A DNA stretch of 5,857 nt, from the NCBI GenBank assembly GCA_002367355.1, contig DFBQ01000025.1, positions 1-5,857 of the forward strand, written 5' to 3'. Position numbers and translations under genes: made by a program. The stretch is from Deltaproteobacteria bacterium UBA3076. GTDB lineage: Bacteria > Desulfobacterota > Dissulfuribacteria > Dissulfuribacterales > UBA3076. The notes under the pieces were generated by a model. The model was not told the DNA's origin and did not search any database. It was given only the letters and a program-made list of their open reading frames with translations. This document shows, in pieces, positions 5,751 through 5,857 of this stretch (position 1 is its first letter; the number at the start of each line of letters is the position of its first letter).

Positions 5751-5857
5751 GAGCCACTTGCAAAACCCATCTTTTGCCCGATGGCTGCGTTTCTCGTCGG
5801 TGAAAAATGCTCATGTACGCCCAGTACACCGCGCTTTTTCACCTCCTCGCGCTTTGC
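5751..5857. repeat. Structured non-coding element at right edge, cut by window end
   Basis: Two nested inverted repeats are visible. CCATC (5767-5771) pairs with GATGG (5780-5784) around an 8-base loop. GGTGAAAAA (5799-5807) pairs with TTTTTCACC (5835-5843), and inside it TGTAC (5814-5818) pairs with GTACA (5824-5828) around GCCCA. Together they make a long interrupted hairpin. The stretch lies upstream of rpoH and has no convincing gene. It may be part of an interspersed repeat or the rpoH leader or promoter region; the window ends before the structure is complete. Calling it a dispersed repeat is inference from its similarity in style to known intergenic palindromic elements. Confidence 0.5.

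Noticed and set aside
5723..5765. Promoter for rpoH from TTGCAA and TGAATA on the minus strand
   Set aside because: Spacing is 17 but the -10 matches consensus poorly and would leave almost no leader; not strong enough to report as a feature.

Overview
The window looks like chromosomal DNA from a Gram-negative bacterium, probably a delta-proteobacterial (Desulfobacterota-type) anaerobe. This rests on a heat-shock sigma factor with a clear RpoH box, a lipoprotein signal peptide, a secreted TPR protein, moderate GC content, and intergenic DNA filled with small palindromic elements. The taxonomic guess is inference from gene character and repeat style; no marker gene fixes it.

Layout. At the left end, a small cysteine-rich zinc-ribbon-like protein is encoded on the + strand (78-305). 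Everything else of size is on the minus strand. It converges with an M3-family zinc oligoendopeptidase of the PepF type (350-2149, HELGH motif). Next comes a gene-free stretch of about 540 bp (2150-2689) that holds most of the unusual structure. It contains two related non-coding elements of 147 and 149 bp, in the same orientation, with shared terminal inverted repeats (consensus GTAACTTCTCAATAA). Each is bounded by what reads as an 8-bp target-site duplication. Between them lies an imperfect inverted repeat enclosing a GAACC-type tandem repeat. Then come a small putative lipoprotein (2690-2989) with a good sigma-70-like promoter, a secreted protein of about 15 TPR units (3057-4775), and rpoH (4772-5722). 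The last ~100 bp is a structured, apparently non-coding stretch that runs off the window edge.

How the genes relate. rpoH and the TPR gene overlap by ATGA and almost certainly form a translationally coupled pair, so a cytoplasmic heat-shock sigma factor is co-expressed with an exported scaffold-like protein. The lipoprotein gene follows on the same strand but has its own promoter. The peptidase is separated from it by the mobile-element cluster and has its own strong Shine-Dalgarno sequence. RpoH and a cytoplasmic oligopeptidase fit a general proteostasis theme, but I found no convincing sigma-32 promoter in front of the peptidase, so a regulatory link is not supported.

The best candidate for something under-described is the pair of MITE-like elements. 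Each carries an inverted doublet of 8-bp hairpins (REPIN-like), and one base pair differs among the hairpins in a compensatory way, so every hairpin stays perfectly paired.
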